Shown here one piece after another: positions 8,379 through 16,261 of a DNA stretch of 50,000 bases; the stretch's first letter is position 1, and the number at the start of each line of letters is the position of its first letter. A program made the position numbers and the translations under genes. Origin of the DNA: JBDIBB01 sp039812685. GTDB lineage: Bacteria; Acidobacteriota; Vicinamibacteria; Vicinamibacterales; JAFNAJ01. Under the pieces are notes generated by a model. It did no database searches, had not been told where the DNA came from, and saw only the letters and a list, made by a program, of their open reading frames with translations. The stretch is taken from contig JBDIBB010000016.1 in NCBI GenBank assembly GCA_039812685.1, positions 1-50,000 on the forward strand, given 5' to 3'.

Positions 8379-8954
8379 ATGGACGCCGATCAGGTTCTCG
8401 AACGGTTTCGCGCGGCCGGCGCGCTGCTGGACGGCCACTTCCGCCTGTCGTCGGGGCTGCACAGCGCCGGCTACCTGCAGTCGGCCCTGGTCCTGCAATG
8501 GCCGGCGCAGGCGGCCGCGCTCGGCGAGGCCATCGGCACCCTGGTGCGCGATGTGGCGCCGACCGTCGTGCTGTCGCCGGCACTGGGCGGCATCGTCATC
8601 GGCCACGAGGTGGCGCGGGCGCTCGGCGTGCGCGCCGTCTTCGCCGAACGCCAGGACGGCGTGCTCGTCCTGCGGCGCGGATTCGCCCTGGCGCCGGCCG
8701 ACCGCGTCGTGGTCGTCGAGGACGTGGTCACCACCGGCGGCTCCACCCGCGAGACGATGCGCGTGGCGCACGACCACGGCGCCACGGTCGCCTGCGCCGC
8801 GGCGATCGTCGATCGCCACGGGGCCGTCGACCTCGGCGTCCCATTCCACGCGCTGGCCCGCGTGACGCTGCCCGCCTACGACCCGGCCGACTGCCCGCTG
8901 TGCGCACGGCAGGTCCCGCTCGTCAAGCCGGGGTCACGTCCCACCGCCCTGTGA
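8379..8954 (+). CDS. pyrE: orotate phosphoribosyltransferase
   Basis: PyrE joins orotate and PRPP to orotidine 5'-phosphate. The 191-residue protein is canonical: LLDGHFRLSSGLHS (orotate site) at residues 17-30, FAERQDGVLVLRRGF at 88-102, and the PRPP loop VVVVEDVVTTGGST at 110-123. A C-terminal DCPLCARQVPLVKPGSR carries a CxxC pair, a tail also present in the paralogue at 3124. The ATG at 8379 lacks an obvious Shine-Dalgarno site but gives the expected N-terminus. It is separate from the pyr operon and carries no PyrR loop, so its regulation may differ. The stop overlaps the truA GTG start by 4 nt. Confidence 0.95.
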   Translation: MDADQVLERFRAAGALLDGHFRLSSGLHSAGYLQSALVLQWPAQAAALGEAIGTLVRDVAPTVVLSPALGGIVIGHEVARALGVRAVFAERQDGVLVLRRGFALAPADRVVVVEDVVTTGGSTRETMRVAHDHGATVACAAAIVDRHGAVDLGVPFHALARVTLPAYDPADCPLCARQVPLVKPGSRPTAL

Positions 8955-9790
8955 CGATCCTGCGGGGGGTTCCGGACGCGGAGGCTGGCGAGGCCGGGGC
9001 CGCGTACGGCCAGCCGTGCACGTGGCTGGTCACGATCGCCTACGACGGCACCGGGCTCGTCGGCTGGCAGCGGCAGGCGGAAGGGGTCTCGGTCCAGGGG
9101 CTCCTGGAAGAGGCGCTGCGTCCCCTCGAGGACGGGCGCGTCGCGGTCACCGGCGCCGGGCGCACCGATGCCGGCGTCCATGCGCTCGGGCAGCGCGCCT
9201 CATTCGAACTCCGCCGCCAGGTGCCCGCCGACGTGCTGTGCCGCGCCCTCAATGCGCGGCTGCCACCGCAGGTGCGCGTGCTGGCCGCGGAGGCCAGGGC
9301 CCGCGGGTTCAACGCGCGCTTCGACGCGCGGCGCAAGACCTACCGCTACCTGATCGATGCCGGCCCGGTGGCCGATCCGTTCGCCGCCCGCTGGGCCTGG
9401 CACGTGCCGCGGCGGCTGGAGGTCGACACGATGCAGGCAGCCCTCGCCGAGATCCTCGGCACGCACGACTTCGCCGCGTTTCGCTCGGCTGGCAGCGACG
9501 TGGAGACCACCGTTCGCACGGTGACCGGCGCGTCGTGCCGGCTGGCCGCTGCCGGCTCGGGCACGGCGGCGACGCCCATGCTCCCGCTGAACCCGCGCAT
9601 CGCGATCGAAGTGAGCGGCGACGGGTTCCTCAGGCACATGGTGCGCGCCATCGTCGGGACGATCGTCGAGATCGGTCAGCGGCAGCGTCCAGCCGACGAC
9701 CTGGGCCGGGTGCTGGCCTCGCGAGACCGCAGGCGGGCCGGCGCCACGGCGCCTGCTCAGGGACTGTGCCTGGTCGACGTGAGCTACTGA
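8951..9790 (+). CDS. truA: tRNA pseudouridine(38-40) synthase TruA
   Basis: TruA isomerises uridines 38-40 in the anticodon stem-loop of many tRNAs. The 279-residue protein carries the catalytic motif GAGRTDAGVHALGQ with Asp73, preceded by the family start IAYDGTGLVGWQRQ, and ends with GDGFLRHMVRAIVGT, the conserved C-terminal block. GTG at 8951 overlaps the pyrE stop (GTGA) and gives a slightly long N-terminus; no ATG is available near the conserved start, so coupling to pyrE is probable. The length is close to normal for the family. Confidence 0.96.
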   Translation: MTILRGVPDAEAGEAGAAYGQPCTWLVTIAYDGTGLVGWQRQAEGVSVQGLLEEALRPLEDGRVAVTGAGRTDAGVHALGQRASFELRRQVPADVLCRALNARLPPQVRVLAAEARARGFNARFDARRKTYRYLIDAGPVADPFAARWAWHVPRRLEVDTMQAALAEILGTHDFAAFRSAGSDVETTVRTVTGASCRLAAAGSGTAATPMLPLNPRIAIEVSGDGFLRHMVRAIVGTIVEIGQRQRPADDLGRVLASRDRRRAGATAPAQGLCLVDVSY

Positions 9791-9890
9791 CACGAGACGC
9801 GGAGGGTTTTCGGCGGGCCCCTGGGATCGCGGCGCCGGGACGCGGGCCCGGTTTGGCGCGTTGCGCTCGCGGGGGTAGGATTAGGACTCC

Positions 9891-9907
9891 GGCCGGCGTG
9901 ACCGGCC
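9891..9907 (+). promoter_or_regulatory. hairpin directly before the uppS start
   Basis: GGCCGG (9891-9896) and CCGGCC (9902-9907) form a perfect 6-bp stem with a 5-nt loop that ends 6 nt before the uppS ATG, where a Shine-Dalgarno site would normally be. No ribosome site is visible otherwise. It could reduce initiation or be chance in GC-rich DNA. Confidence 0.35.
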
Positions 9908-9913
9908 GTCCCT

Positions 9914-10699
9914 ATGGGCCTTCAGGAAATGCTCGCCTGGCTGCCGCCGGGCTCGCAGGACGAGGTGCTGCTGCGCCAGGTGGACATGCAGCGGCTGCCC
10001 GCGCACGTGGCCATCATCATGGATGGCAACGGACGATGGGCGGCGCGCCGTTACATGCCCAGGGTCGAAGGGCACCGCGCGGGCATCACCGCGGTGCGCG
10101 ACGTCGTCGAGACGTCGGCCCGCCTCGGGATCCGCGTGCTGACCCTCTATGCGTTCTCGGTGGAGAACTGGAAGCGGCCGGCCACGGAAGTCGGCACGCT
10201 GATGCTGCTCCTGAAGCGCTACCTGCGGATGGAACTCGGCACGCTGCTCGCCAACGACATCCGGTTCCAGGTGCTGGGCCGGACCGACGGGCTGGCCGGC
10301 GACGTGCGCGCCGAGCTGCTGGTGGCCGAGCAGCGCACGGCCCGCAACGAGGGCATGCTGTTCAACATCGCACTCAATTACGGCGGGCGCGCGGAGATCG
10401 TGGACGCGGTCCGCAAGGCCGTGGCGAGCGGGCTGCCGGCGGAGGCCATCACCGAGCAGCGCGTGTCGGACTGGCTCTACACCGCCGGGCAACCCGATCC
10501 CGATCTCCTGATCCGCACGAGCGGGGAGCTGCGGGTGAGCAACTTCCTGCTGTGGCAGATCGCCTACGCGGAGATCTACGTCACCGAGACGCTCTGGCCC
10601 GATTTCCGTTGCCGTCACCTGCTGGAGGCGGTCGTCGCCTACCAGAAGCGGGAGCGGCGTTACGGCGGCATCGACACCGCGGCGCTGGCCGGACGGTGA
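9914..10699 (+). CDS. uppS: undecaprenyl diphosphate synthase
   Basis: UppS is the cis-prenyltransferase that makes the C55 carrier for peptidoglycan and surface polysaccharide from farnesyl diphosphate and isopentenyl diphosphate. The 261 residues contain HVAIIMDGNGRWA with the catalytic Asp37, the central TLYAFSVENWKRP block and the C-terminal DLLIRTSGELRVSNFLLWQ. The N-terminal 29 residues before the first motif are slightly longer than usual, but no better start is visible. It begins the classic uppS-cdsA-dxr-rseP run, linking lipid carrier, phospholipid, isoprenoid and envelope-stress functions. Confidence 0.96.
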   Translation: MGLQEMLAWLPPGSQDEVLLRQVDMQRLPAHVAIIMDGNGRWAARRYMPRVEGHRAGITAVRDVVETSARLGIRVLTLYAFSVENWKRPATEVGTLMLLLKRYLRMELGTLLANDIRFQVLGRTDGLAGDVRAELLVAEQRTARNEGMLFNIALNYGGRAEIVDAVRKAVASGLPAEAITEQRVSDWLYTAGQPDPDLLIRTSGELRVSNFLLWQIAYAEIYVTETLWPDFRCRHLLEAVVAYQKRERRYGGIDTAALAGR

Positions 10700-10773
10700 C
10701 GGCCGCGCTCGCACTCAGACACGCGGGTGGCTGGCGGCGCCGGGGGGTCGCCGTCCGGTCACCACGCGGATCG

Positions 10774-10798
10774 GCGGACGCCGCGCGCCTGCGTCCGC
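10774..10798 (+). promoter_or_regulatory. hairpin between uppS and cdsA
   Basis: GCGGACGC (10774-10781) and GCGTCCGC (10791-10798) form a perfect 8-bp stem with a 9-nt loop, ending 19 nt before the cdsA ATG. It lies in the 118-nt gap between uppS and cdsA and could be a weak terminator or an RNA-processing site. No T-tract follows. Confidence 0.4.
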
Positions 10799-10817
10799 GT
10801 CGGCGGCCCGGTCAATC

Positions 10818-11606
10818 ATGCTGACCCGTATCATCAGCGGGCTCGTCCTGCTCGCCCTGGTCGTGACGGTCGTGGTGATGCTGCCGGCGTGGGCGACCGT
10901 CGCGCTGGCGGCGGTGGTGATCGTGCTGGCCGCGCACGAGTTCGTCGGGCTCACCGCGCCCTCGGCCGGCATGCTCGAGACCGCGCCGGTCATCTCGGCG
11001 ACGCTGGCGACCGGCCTGGCGCTGGCCGGCGACGCGCCGGTCGAGGTGGTGCTGCTCGCGACGCTCATCGCCATCGGGGCGCTGGCCGTCGGCCTGGAGC
11101 GCCCCGACGAACGGGCGCTGCGCCGGGTGGGCGTCGCGCTGGCGTCGCCGGTCTACATCGGCGTGCCGTTTGGCGCCATCCTCGCCCTGCGCGTCGAGTT
11201 CGGCGCCTGGGCGCTGCTGGCCGGCCTGCTGACGGTGATGGCCAGCGACGTGTTCCAGTACTTCGGGGGGCGCGCGCTCGGCAGGAACCTGCTGGCGCCC
11301 GTGGTGAGCCCGAAGAAGACCATCGAGGGCGCGGCGTGCGGGGTTGCCGCCTCGGCGCTCGTGCTGCCGCTGCTCGGCCGCTGGTGGCTGCCCGATGCCG
11401 GCGCGACGCCGCTGGCCGCGCTCGGCGCCGTCATGGCGCTGGTCGGCATCGTCGGCGATCTGTTCGAGTCGCTGATCAAGCGCAGCGCCGGCGTGAAGGA
11501 CTCCTCCGAGCTGATTCCCGGCCATGGCGGCATGCTGGATCGCGTCGACTCGCTGCTGTTCGGCGTGCCGGTGCTCTACGTCGCGTTGAGGTTCGCGCTC
11601 CCGTGA
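10818..11606 (+). CDS. cdsA: phosphatidate cytidylyltransferase
   Basis: CdsA makes CDP-diacylglycerol from phosphatidate and CTP, the branch point of phospholipid synthesis, in the inner membrane. The 262-residue protein is mostly hydrophobic helices. Its C-terminal half has the family signature: SPKKTIEG, then GDLFESLIKRSAGVKDSS and LIPGHGGMLDRVDSLLF, which hold the metal-binding Asp residues. The stop TGA (11604-11606) lies inside the GTG start of dxr, so the two genes are probably coupled. Confidence 0.95.
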   Translation: MLTRIISGLVLLALVVTVVVMLPAWATVALAAVVIVLAAHEFVGLTAPSAGMLETAPVISATLATGLALAGDAPVEVVLLATLIAIGALAVGLERPDERALRRVGVALASPVYIGVPFGAILALRVEFGAWALLAGLLTVMASDVFQYFGGRALGRNLLAPVVSPKKTIEGAACGVAASALVLPLLGRWWLPDAGATPLAALGAVMALVGIVGDLFESLIKRSAGVKDSSELIPGHGGMLDRVDSLLFGVPVLYVALRFALP

Positions 11607-12787
11607 AGAGAATCGCCATCCTCGGGGCCACCGGATCGATTGGCCGCAGCGCGCTGGCGGTGATCGACGCGCACGCCGAGCGGCTGGTGGTGACCGCACT
11701 CGCCGCCGGCCGCAACGGCGGCAGCTTCGCCGAACTGGTCGAGCGTTACCGGCCGCGCGCCATCTCGATGTCGACCGGGCCGGCGCTCGAGGAGGTGCGG
11801 CGCGCGCTGGGGCCCGCGGCACGCGAGCGCGTGCAGGTGTTCGCGCACGGCACGCACGGACTGGTCGAGGTGGCGACGCAGCCCGACGTGGACATCGTGC
11901 TCTGCGCCTCGTCGGGGACCGCCGCGCTCGAGGCCGTGCTCGCGGCCATCGCGGCGGGCAAGACGATCGCCCTCGCCAACAAGGAAGTGCTGGTGATGGC
12001 CGGCGCGATCGTCATGGCGGCGGCGCGCCGCCGCGGCCTGCCGGTGCTGCCGGTCGACAGCGAGCACAACGCCATCCACCAGTGCCTGCACGGGCGCACG
12101 CCGGCCGAGGTCCGCCGGTTGATCCTCACCGCGTCGGGCGGCCCGTTCCGCGAGTGGCCGGCCGTCTCGCTCGACGCCGTGACGCCCGAACACGCGCTGA
12201 GCCATCCCACCTGGAAGATGGGCCGGAAGATCACCATCGACTCGGCCACGCTGATGAACAAGGGACTCGAGGTGATCGAGGCCAGGTGGCTGTTCGACGT
12301 GGAAGCGGCGCGCATCGACGTGGTCGTCCATCCGCAGTCGGTCGTGCACTCGCTCGTGGAACTGCGTGACGGATCGGTGATGGCGCAACTGGGCGTCACC
12401 GACATGCGGCTGCCCATCCAGTACGCGTTCTCGTACCCCGAGCGCTGGGACGCCGCGCTGCCGGCGCTCGATCTCATGCGTGCGCAGCGGCTCGAGTTCT
12501 TCGCACCCGATCGCGAGCGCTTCCCGTGCCTCGACCTGGCCTACCGTGCCCTGGAGGCCGGACCTTCGCACCCCGTGGTGCTCAACGCGGCCAACGAGGT
12601 GGCGGTGGCGGCGTTCCTCGACGGCCAGCTGCCGTTTCGCGGGATCCCGCGCGTCATCGAGGCCGCGCTCGACGCGCACGCGCGCGAGCAGGCCGCCCCG
12701 GTCCGCGATCTCGACGACATCCGGCACCTCGATCGCTGGGCGCACGGGTTCGCGACAGGCTCCGTCCGCGCGCTACAATCGGTGTGA
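11603..12787 (+). CDS. dxr: 1-deoxy-D-xylulose 5-phosphate reductoisomerase
   Basis: Dxr (IspC) converts 1-deoxyxylulose 5-phosphate to methylerythritol 4-phosphate with NADPH, the first dedicated step of the non-mevalonate isoprenoid pathway that feeds UppS. The 394-residue protein has the Rossmann motif ILGATGSIGRSAL at the N-terminus, ALANKEVLVMAG, PVDSEHNAIHQCL with the metal ligands, ILTASGGPFREW and LMNKGLEVIEARWLF. The GTG start overlaps the cdsA stop (GTGA) and the reading frame enters rseP the same way. The length is normal. Confidence 0.97.
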   Translation: MKRIAILGATGSIGRSALAVIDAHAERLVVTALAAGRNGGSFAELVERYRPRAISMSTGPALEEVRRALGPAARERVQVFAHGTHGLVEVATQPDVDIVLCASSGTAALEAVLAAIAAGKTIALANKEVLVMAGAIVMAAARRRGLPVLPVDSEHNAIHQCLHGRTPAEVRRLILTASGGPFREWPAVSLDAVTPEHALSHPTWKMGRKITIDSATLMNKGLEVIEARWLFDVEAARIDVVVHPQSVVHSLVELRDGSVMAQLGVTDMRLPIQYAFSYPERWDAALPALDLMRAQRLEFFAPDRERFPCLDLAYRALEAGPSHPVVLNAANEVAVAAFLDGQLPFRGIPRVIEAALDAHAREQAAPVRDLDDIRHLDRWAHGFATGSVRALQSV

Positions 12788-14127
12788 ACCTCCCGGGAAT
12801 TCCACTCGTGACCAGCATCCTCGCGTTTCTCTTCGTGCTCGGCGTGCTCGTGTTCGTCCACGAACTCGGCCACTTCCTCATGGCGCGCCGGCAGGGCGTT
12901 CGCGTGATCACCTTCTCGCTCGGGTTCGGGCCGAAGGTGCTGACGCGGGTGCGCGGCAACACCGAATACTGCATCAGCGCCATCCCGCTCGGCGGCTACG
13001 TGAAGATGGCCGGCGAGACGCCGGAGGACCCGCGCAGCGGCGCCGGCGACGAGTTCCTGTCGAAGACGAAGTGGCAGCGGTTCCAGATCCTCATCATGGG
13101 CCCGCTGATGAACGTGGTGCTGGCGCTCGTGGTCATGACCGCCGTGCTCTACAACGGGGCGCCGGTGCCGGCCTACAAGAGCGCGCCGCCGGTCGTGGGC
13201 ACCGTGCTGGCCGGATCGGTGGCCGAACAGGCGGGCATCCGGCCGGGCGACCGGATTCTCAGCGTCGCCGGAGCCTCCGTCGCCACCTGGGAGCAGTACT
13301 CCCTTCAGGTGATGCCGCGCGCCGGGCGCGAGGTGGCGCTGGAGATCGAGCGCGCCGGAACACGCCAGGCGCTGAACGTGGTGCCCGTCGCGCGGACCCG
13401 GTTCGAGATGGGCGACATCGGCGTGCTGCCGGAGATGCACCCGCAGATCCGGTCGATCACGCCGGGCGGCGCCGCCGAGAAGGCCGGCCTGCGGGCCGGC
13501 GACGTCGTGCTGGCGGTCAGGGGCGAGGATCTCGCCCGCGACGGCGGCCTCGTGAAGATCATCAACGATCACCCCGGCGAGCCGCTCACGCTGGAGATCC
13601 GCCGGGCAGGCGGGCTCCTGGAGGTCACCGTCACGCCGGCGCTGGAGGGCGCCGTCGGACGCATCGGCGTCGGCCTGTCACCCTACGAGGAGCGGGTGGT
13701 TCAGCCGACGCTGCTCGAGGCTGCCGGCATGAGCGTGCGGCAGAACCTCGAGTGGTCCACGCTCATCTTCCAGGCGATCGGTCAGCTCGTCAGCGGCGAG
13801 GCGTCACCGCGCCAGCTCATGGGCCCGATCGCCATCGGCCAGCTCGCCGGCGATGCGGCGCAGGTGAGCTGGGTGGCGCTGTTCGGGCTGATGGCGATGA
13901 TCAGCCTCAACCTGGGGCTCATCAACCTGCTGCCCATCCCGGTGCTCGACGGCGGGCACATCTTCATCATGGCGCTCGAGGGCATCGCCCGCCGCGACTT
14001 CAGCACGCGAGTGAAGGAGAAGATGCTGCTGCTCGGGTTCGTCGTGCTCGCGACCCTGATGGTGACCGTGATCTACAACGACCTGACGCGCATCGAGTGG
14101 ATCGAACGCCTGATGCCGTGGCGTTGA
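12784..14127 (+). CDS. rseP: site-2 intramembrane zinc protease RseP/RasP
   Basis: RseP cleaves transmembrane segments of substrates such as anti-sigma factors and leftover signal peptides. The 447-residue form has the zinc motif HELGH at residues 26-30 in the first membrane helix, two tandem PDZ domains in the middle (marked by GSVAEQAGIRPGDRI and GGAAEKAGLRAGDVV), and the C-terminal NLLPIPVLDGGH that supplies the third zinc ligand. GTG 12784 overlaps the dxr stop (GTGA); GTG 12808 would give the shorter N-terminus VTSILAFLF that many homologues have, so the start is uncertain by 8 codons. It is the last conserved member of the uppS run. Confidence 0.95.
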   Translation: MNLPGIPLVTSILAFLFVLGVLVFVHELGHFLMARRQGVRVITFSLGFGPKVLTRVRGNTEYCISAIPLGGYVKMAGETPEDPRSGAGDEFLSKTKWQRFQILIMGPLMNVVLALVVMTAVLYNGAPVPAYKSAPPVVGTVLAGSVAEQAGIRPGDRILSVAGASVATWEQYSLQVMPRAGREVALEIERAGTRQALNVVPVARTRFEMGDIGVLPEMHPQIRSITPGGAAEKAGLRAGDVVLAVRGEDLARDGGLVKIINDHPGEPLTLEIRRAGGLLEVTVTPALEGAVGRIGVGLSPYEERVVQPTLLEAAGMSVRQNLEWSTLIFQAIGQLVSGEASPRQLMGPIAIGQLAGDAAQVSWVALFGLMAMISLNLGLINLLPIPVLDGGHIFIMALEGIARRDFSTRVKEKMLLLGFVVLATLMVTVIYNDLTRIEWIERLMPWR

Positions 14128-14140
14128 GGAGGTGTCATTC

Positions 14141-15058
14141 ATGCGTACCATGCGGATTCCGATCAGCGTGGCCGTCTTCTGCGCGGCCCTCGCCGGCATG
14201 GCTGCGGCGCAGCCGGCCGCGGCAAGCCACGACGATCTGTTCGCGCTGCAGGACGCGATTTACGATGCCGGCCGCGACGTGGCGGCGCTGCGCGCCACCG
14301 ACGCCGCCCTCGCCGACCAGTTGCAGCGCGAACTCGACCAGGTGCGCGACGAGGCCGTCTACCTGCGGGTGAAGCTGCGGAAGGACGGCGTGCTGGCGCG
14401 CAGCGAGGTGGACGGGGTGAGGCGCCGCGTCGAGGACATTCGCGCGCGGGCCAGGGGCGAGGGCGGTCCCTCGCGCCGGGGTCCGGGTCCGGAGGCGCCT
14501 GCGGCCACGACGGCCGAGCCCGAGTCGCCGGCACCCGTCCGTCGGCCCGAGGGCTGCGGTCCCGATCAGGTGTGCGTGGGCCAGGAGCTCGACGTGCGCC
14601 TGCAGACGCCGCTCGATTCGGGCATCGCACAGGTCGAGGATCGCTTCGAGGCGACCACGATCGTCTCCTTCTACAACGAGGCCAACGAACTCATCCCCGC
14701 CGGATCGCTGCTGCAGGGCGTGGTGAGCGGCGTCGACCGCGCGGGCCGCACCGACCGCAAGGGCAGCCTCACGCTTGCCTTCGAGCGAATCACGGTGCGC
14801 GGCCGTACGTACCCCATCCGCGCCACCGTCACGCGGGCCATCGAGAGCCGCGGCCTGCGTCAGGAGATGGGGAAGATCGGCGTGGGCGCCGGCGTGGGCG
14901 CCATCATCGGCGGCATCCTCGGCGGCGTGGGCGGCGCGGTGGCCGGGACGGTGGTGGGCGGCGGCGGCATGCTGCTCGCCACCGAGGGACCGGACGTCCG
15001 CATTCCGGCTGGGACGATCCTGCGCGTGCGGTTCGACTCGTCGGTGACGATCCAGTAG
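14141..15058 (+). CDS. secreted protein with C-terminal glycine zipper
   Basis: The 305-residue precursor starts at ATG 14141, 8 nt after GAGGAGG. A signal peptide ends near AAAQPAAAS. Residues 30-100 are helical and charged, likely a coiled coil; a Pro/Ala/Glu-rich linker follows. A beta-rich domain (VGQELDVRLQTPLDSG to IRATVTRAIES) resembles the hydrophobic-sensitive outer domain found in several acidobacterial secreted proteins, and a glycine zipper (GVGAIIGGILGGVGGAVAG) suggests membrane insertion or oligomerisation. It follows rseP by 13 nt and may share its transcript. An envelope role is inferred from context; I do not know a characterised homologue. Confidence 0.8.
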   Translation: MRTMRIPISVAVFCAALAGMAAAQPAAASHDDLFALQDAIYDAGRDVAALRATDAALADQLQRELDQVRDEAVYLRVKLRKDGVLARSEVDGVRRRVEDIRARARGEGGPSRRGPGPEAPAATTAEPESPAPVRRPEGCGPDQVCVGQELDVRLQTPLDSGIAQVEDRFEATTIVSFYNEANELIPAGSLLQGVVSGVDRAGRTDRKGSLTLAFERITVRGRTYPIRATVTRAIESRGLRQEMGKIGVGAGVGAIIGGILGGVGGAVAGTVVGGGGMLLATEGPDVRIPAGTILRVRFDSSVTIQ

Positions 15059-15074
15059 CGCGTCGCGGGGCAGG

Positions 15075-15098
15075 GCCCGCGGCCCGAAGGCCGCGGGC
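15075..15098 (+). terminator. hairpin after the glycine-zipper gene, no T-tract
   Basis: GCCCGCGGCC (15075-15084) and GGCCGCGGGC (15089-15098) form a perfect 10-bp stem with a CGAA loop, 16 nt after the stop at 15058. No T-run follows. It probably ends the uppS-to-15058 transcript. Confidence 0.6.
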
Positions 15099-15206
15099 GC
15101 CACCGGCGGCAAGAGCGTCCGGCCCTGTCTCGCGCGCGCCGCGCGCACCCGCCCGGGACACCCTGAAGCGGCCCGGCACCGCGCAGCCGGGAGGATGGGG
15201 ACGGCA

Positions 15207-15221
15207 GGCGACCGCGTCGCC
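15207..15221 (-). terminator. hairpin abutting the lipoprotein stop
   Basis: GGCGAC (15207-15212) and GTCGCC (15216-15221) form a 6-bp stem with a 3-nt loop that begins one base past the stop of the leftward lipoprotein gene. There is no T-tract. It matches the pattern of other gene ends in the window. Confidence 0.45.
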
Positions 15222-15222
15222 G

Positions 15223-15885
15223 CTACTTCAGCCCGGCGAGCTTCGGGAAATCGGTGGCCTTGGCGAAGGCGTGCAGCACGTCGGCGTTCTCGAGCCCGGA
15301 TCCCTCGAACTGCACGAGGAACCGCTTGCCGACGACGGCGTTCAGTTCGCCGTGCTTGCCGTCGTCGCTCCACCGCTCCCAGCCGGGGTTGCCGGCGACC
15401 GACGTCGACTTCTCGTACCCGTCCTCGGTCTGCTTCTCGTATCCCGCGGTGAGGAACATCGCAAACGGCGCGATCAGCAGCTGGTTGAGGCCCGAGTCGA
15501 CGATCTTCGCCTCCACCCTGGCGTCACCCTTCGTGTAGGTGGCTTCAGCCTGCGAGAAATTCACCGGCGCGGACATCCTCTCCCCGGTGGGCTTGCCCAT
15601 GGTCCACCCGTCGACGGTGGGCAGCAGCGCCTGGAGGTCGCGGAAGCTCACGGGGTCGACCGGCTTCTGCTCGCCGCCGCCGGCCAGCTGCTGCAGGCCC
15701 TCGGCCATCTGCTGCAGGCCCTGAGCCGCCTGCTGCGCCTGCTGGCCCTGCTCCTGCGCGGCCTTGGCGATGGCCTCGGCCTGCGACTTCAGCTCCTCGG
15801 CCTTGCGTTCGGTCTCCGACTTGCCGCAGGCAGACACGGCTGCTGCCAGCGCGATGACGAGCGTGAACTTGTTCAACTGACGCAT
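15223..15885 (-). CDS. putative lipoprotein with Gln/Ala-rich coiled coil
   Basis: The 220-residue product starts at ATG 15885, preceded by GAGGAG at good spacing. The N-terminus MRQLNKFTLVIALAAAVSAC has a lipobox ending in Cys20, so it is probably a lipid-anchored envelope protein. Residues 22-75 are rich in Glu, Lys, Ala and Gln and should form a coiled coil; a globular part follows (DLQALLPTVDGWTMGKPTGE onward) in which aromatic and charged residues alternate. I know this general layout from acidobacterial lipoproteins of unknown function and cannot assign a role. It is monocistronic between hairpins. Confidence 0.8.
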   Translation of the reverse strand: MRQLNKFTLVIALAAAVSACGKSETERKAEELKSQAEAIAKAAQEQGQQAQQAAQGLQQMAEGLQQLAGGGEQKPVDPVSFRDLQALLPTVDGWTMGKPTGERMSAPVNFSQAEATYTKGDARVEAKIVDSGLNQLLIAPFAMFLTAGYEKQTEDGYEKSTSVAGNPGWERWSDDGKHGELNAVVGKRFLVQFEGSGLENADVLHAFAKATDFPKLAGLK

Positions 15886-15977
15886 GGGACTCCTCGGGGA
15901 TTCAACCCCGGCCGCGATTCTACACCAGCGGCCCGGCGCCGCCGGCCCGTCGCGCCCGCCCGGCGACGGGGCTCCGC

Positions 15978-16001
15978 GTGGCGCGGTGGCGCGGTGGCGC
16001 C
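15978..16001. repeat. three tandem 8-bp units
   Basis: GTGGCGCG occurs twice in tandem (15978-15985, 15986-15993), followed by GTGGCGCC (15994-16001). It lies in the 212-bp gap between the divergent lipoprotein gene and the 30-residue membrane-protein gene. It may be a slippage product or a protein-binding array. Confidence 0.6.
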
Positions 16002-16097
16002 AGGCGCGCGTGACGGTGCGTCCCGGGAAGATCCATCGTGCGCACGGAACCCGCGAATCGCGCGCATCGTCTCCGTGCATGTTCCCAGGAGGTCGAC

Positions 16098-16190
16098 ATG
16101 AACCGCTACGAGTTCAGCTTCTCGAGCAGCGCGGAGTTCGTGACGGGCGTGCTGCTGCTGGTGGTGACGATCGTCGCCATCATCGTGTGA
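16098..16190 (+). CDS. 30-residue single-span membrane protein
   Basis: ATG 16098 follows AGGAGGT by about 5 nt, among the best ribosome sites in the window, and the ORF ends at TGA 16188-16190. The peptide starts MNRYEFSFSSSAEF and then has a run of 16 almost entirely hydrophobic residues (GVLLLVVTIVAIIV and flanks) to its end, enough for one membrane span with a polar N-terminus. It is too short for standard gene callers. It stands alone between the lipoprotein gene (divergent) and the VWFA gene (convergent). The function is unknown; small proteins of this kind often act as regulators or stabilisers of larger membrane proteins. Confidence 0.6.
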   Translation: MNRYEFSFSSSAEFVTGVLLLVVTIVAIIV

Positions 16191-16261
16191 GGTCCGGGGG
16201 CGCCGCCGTGGCGGTCACGCCGGCCGCGATTCCGGTTGCCGGCGTCGGCAGGCGGCGCGTG

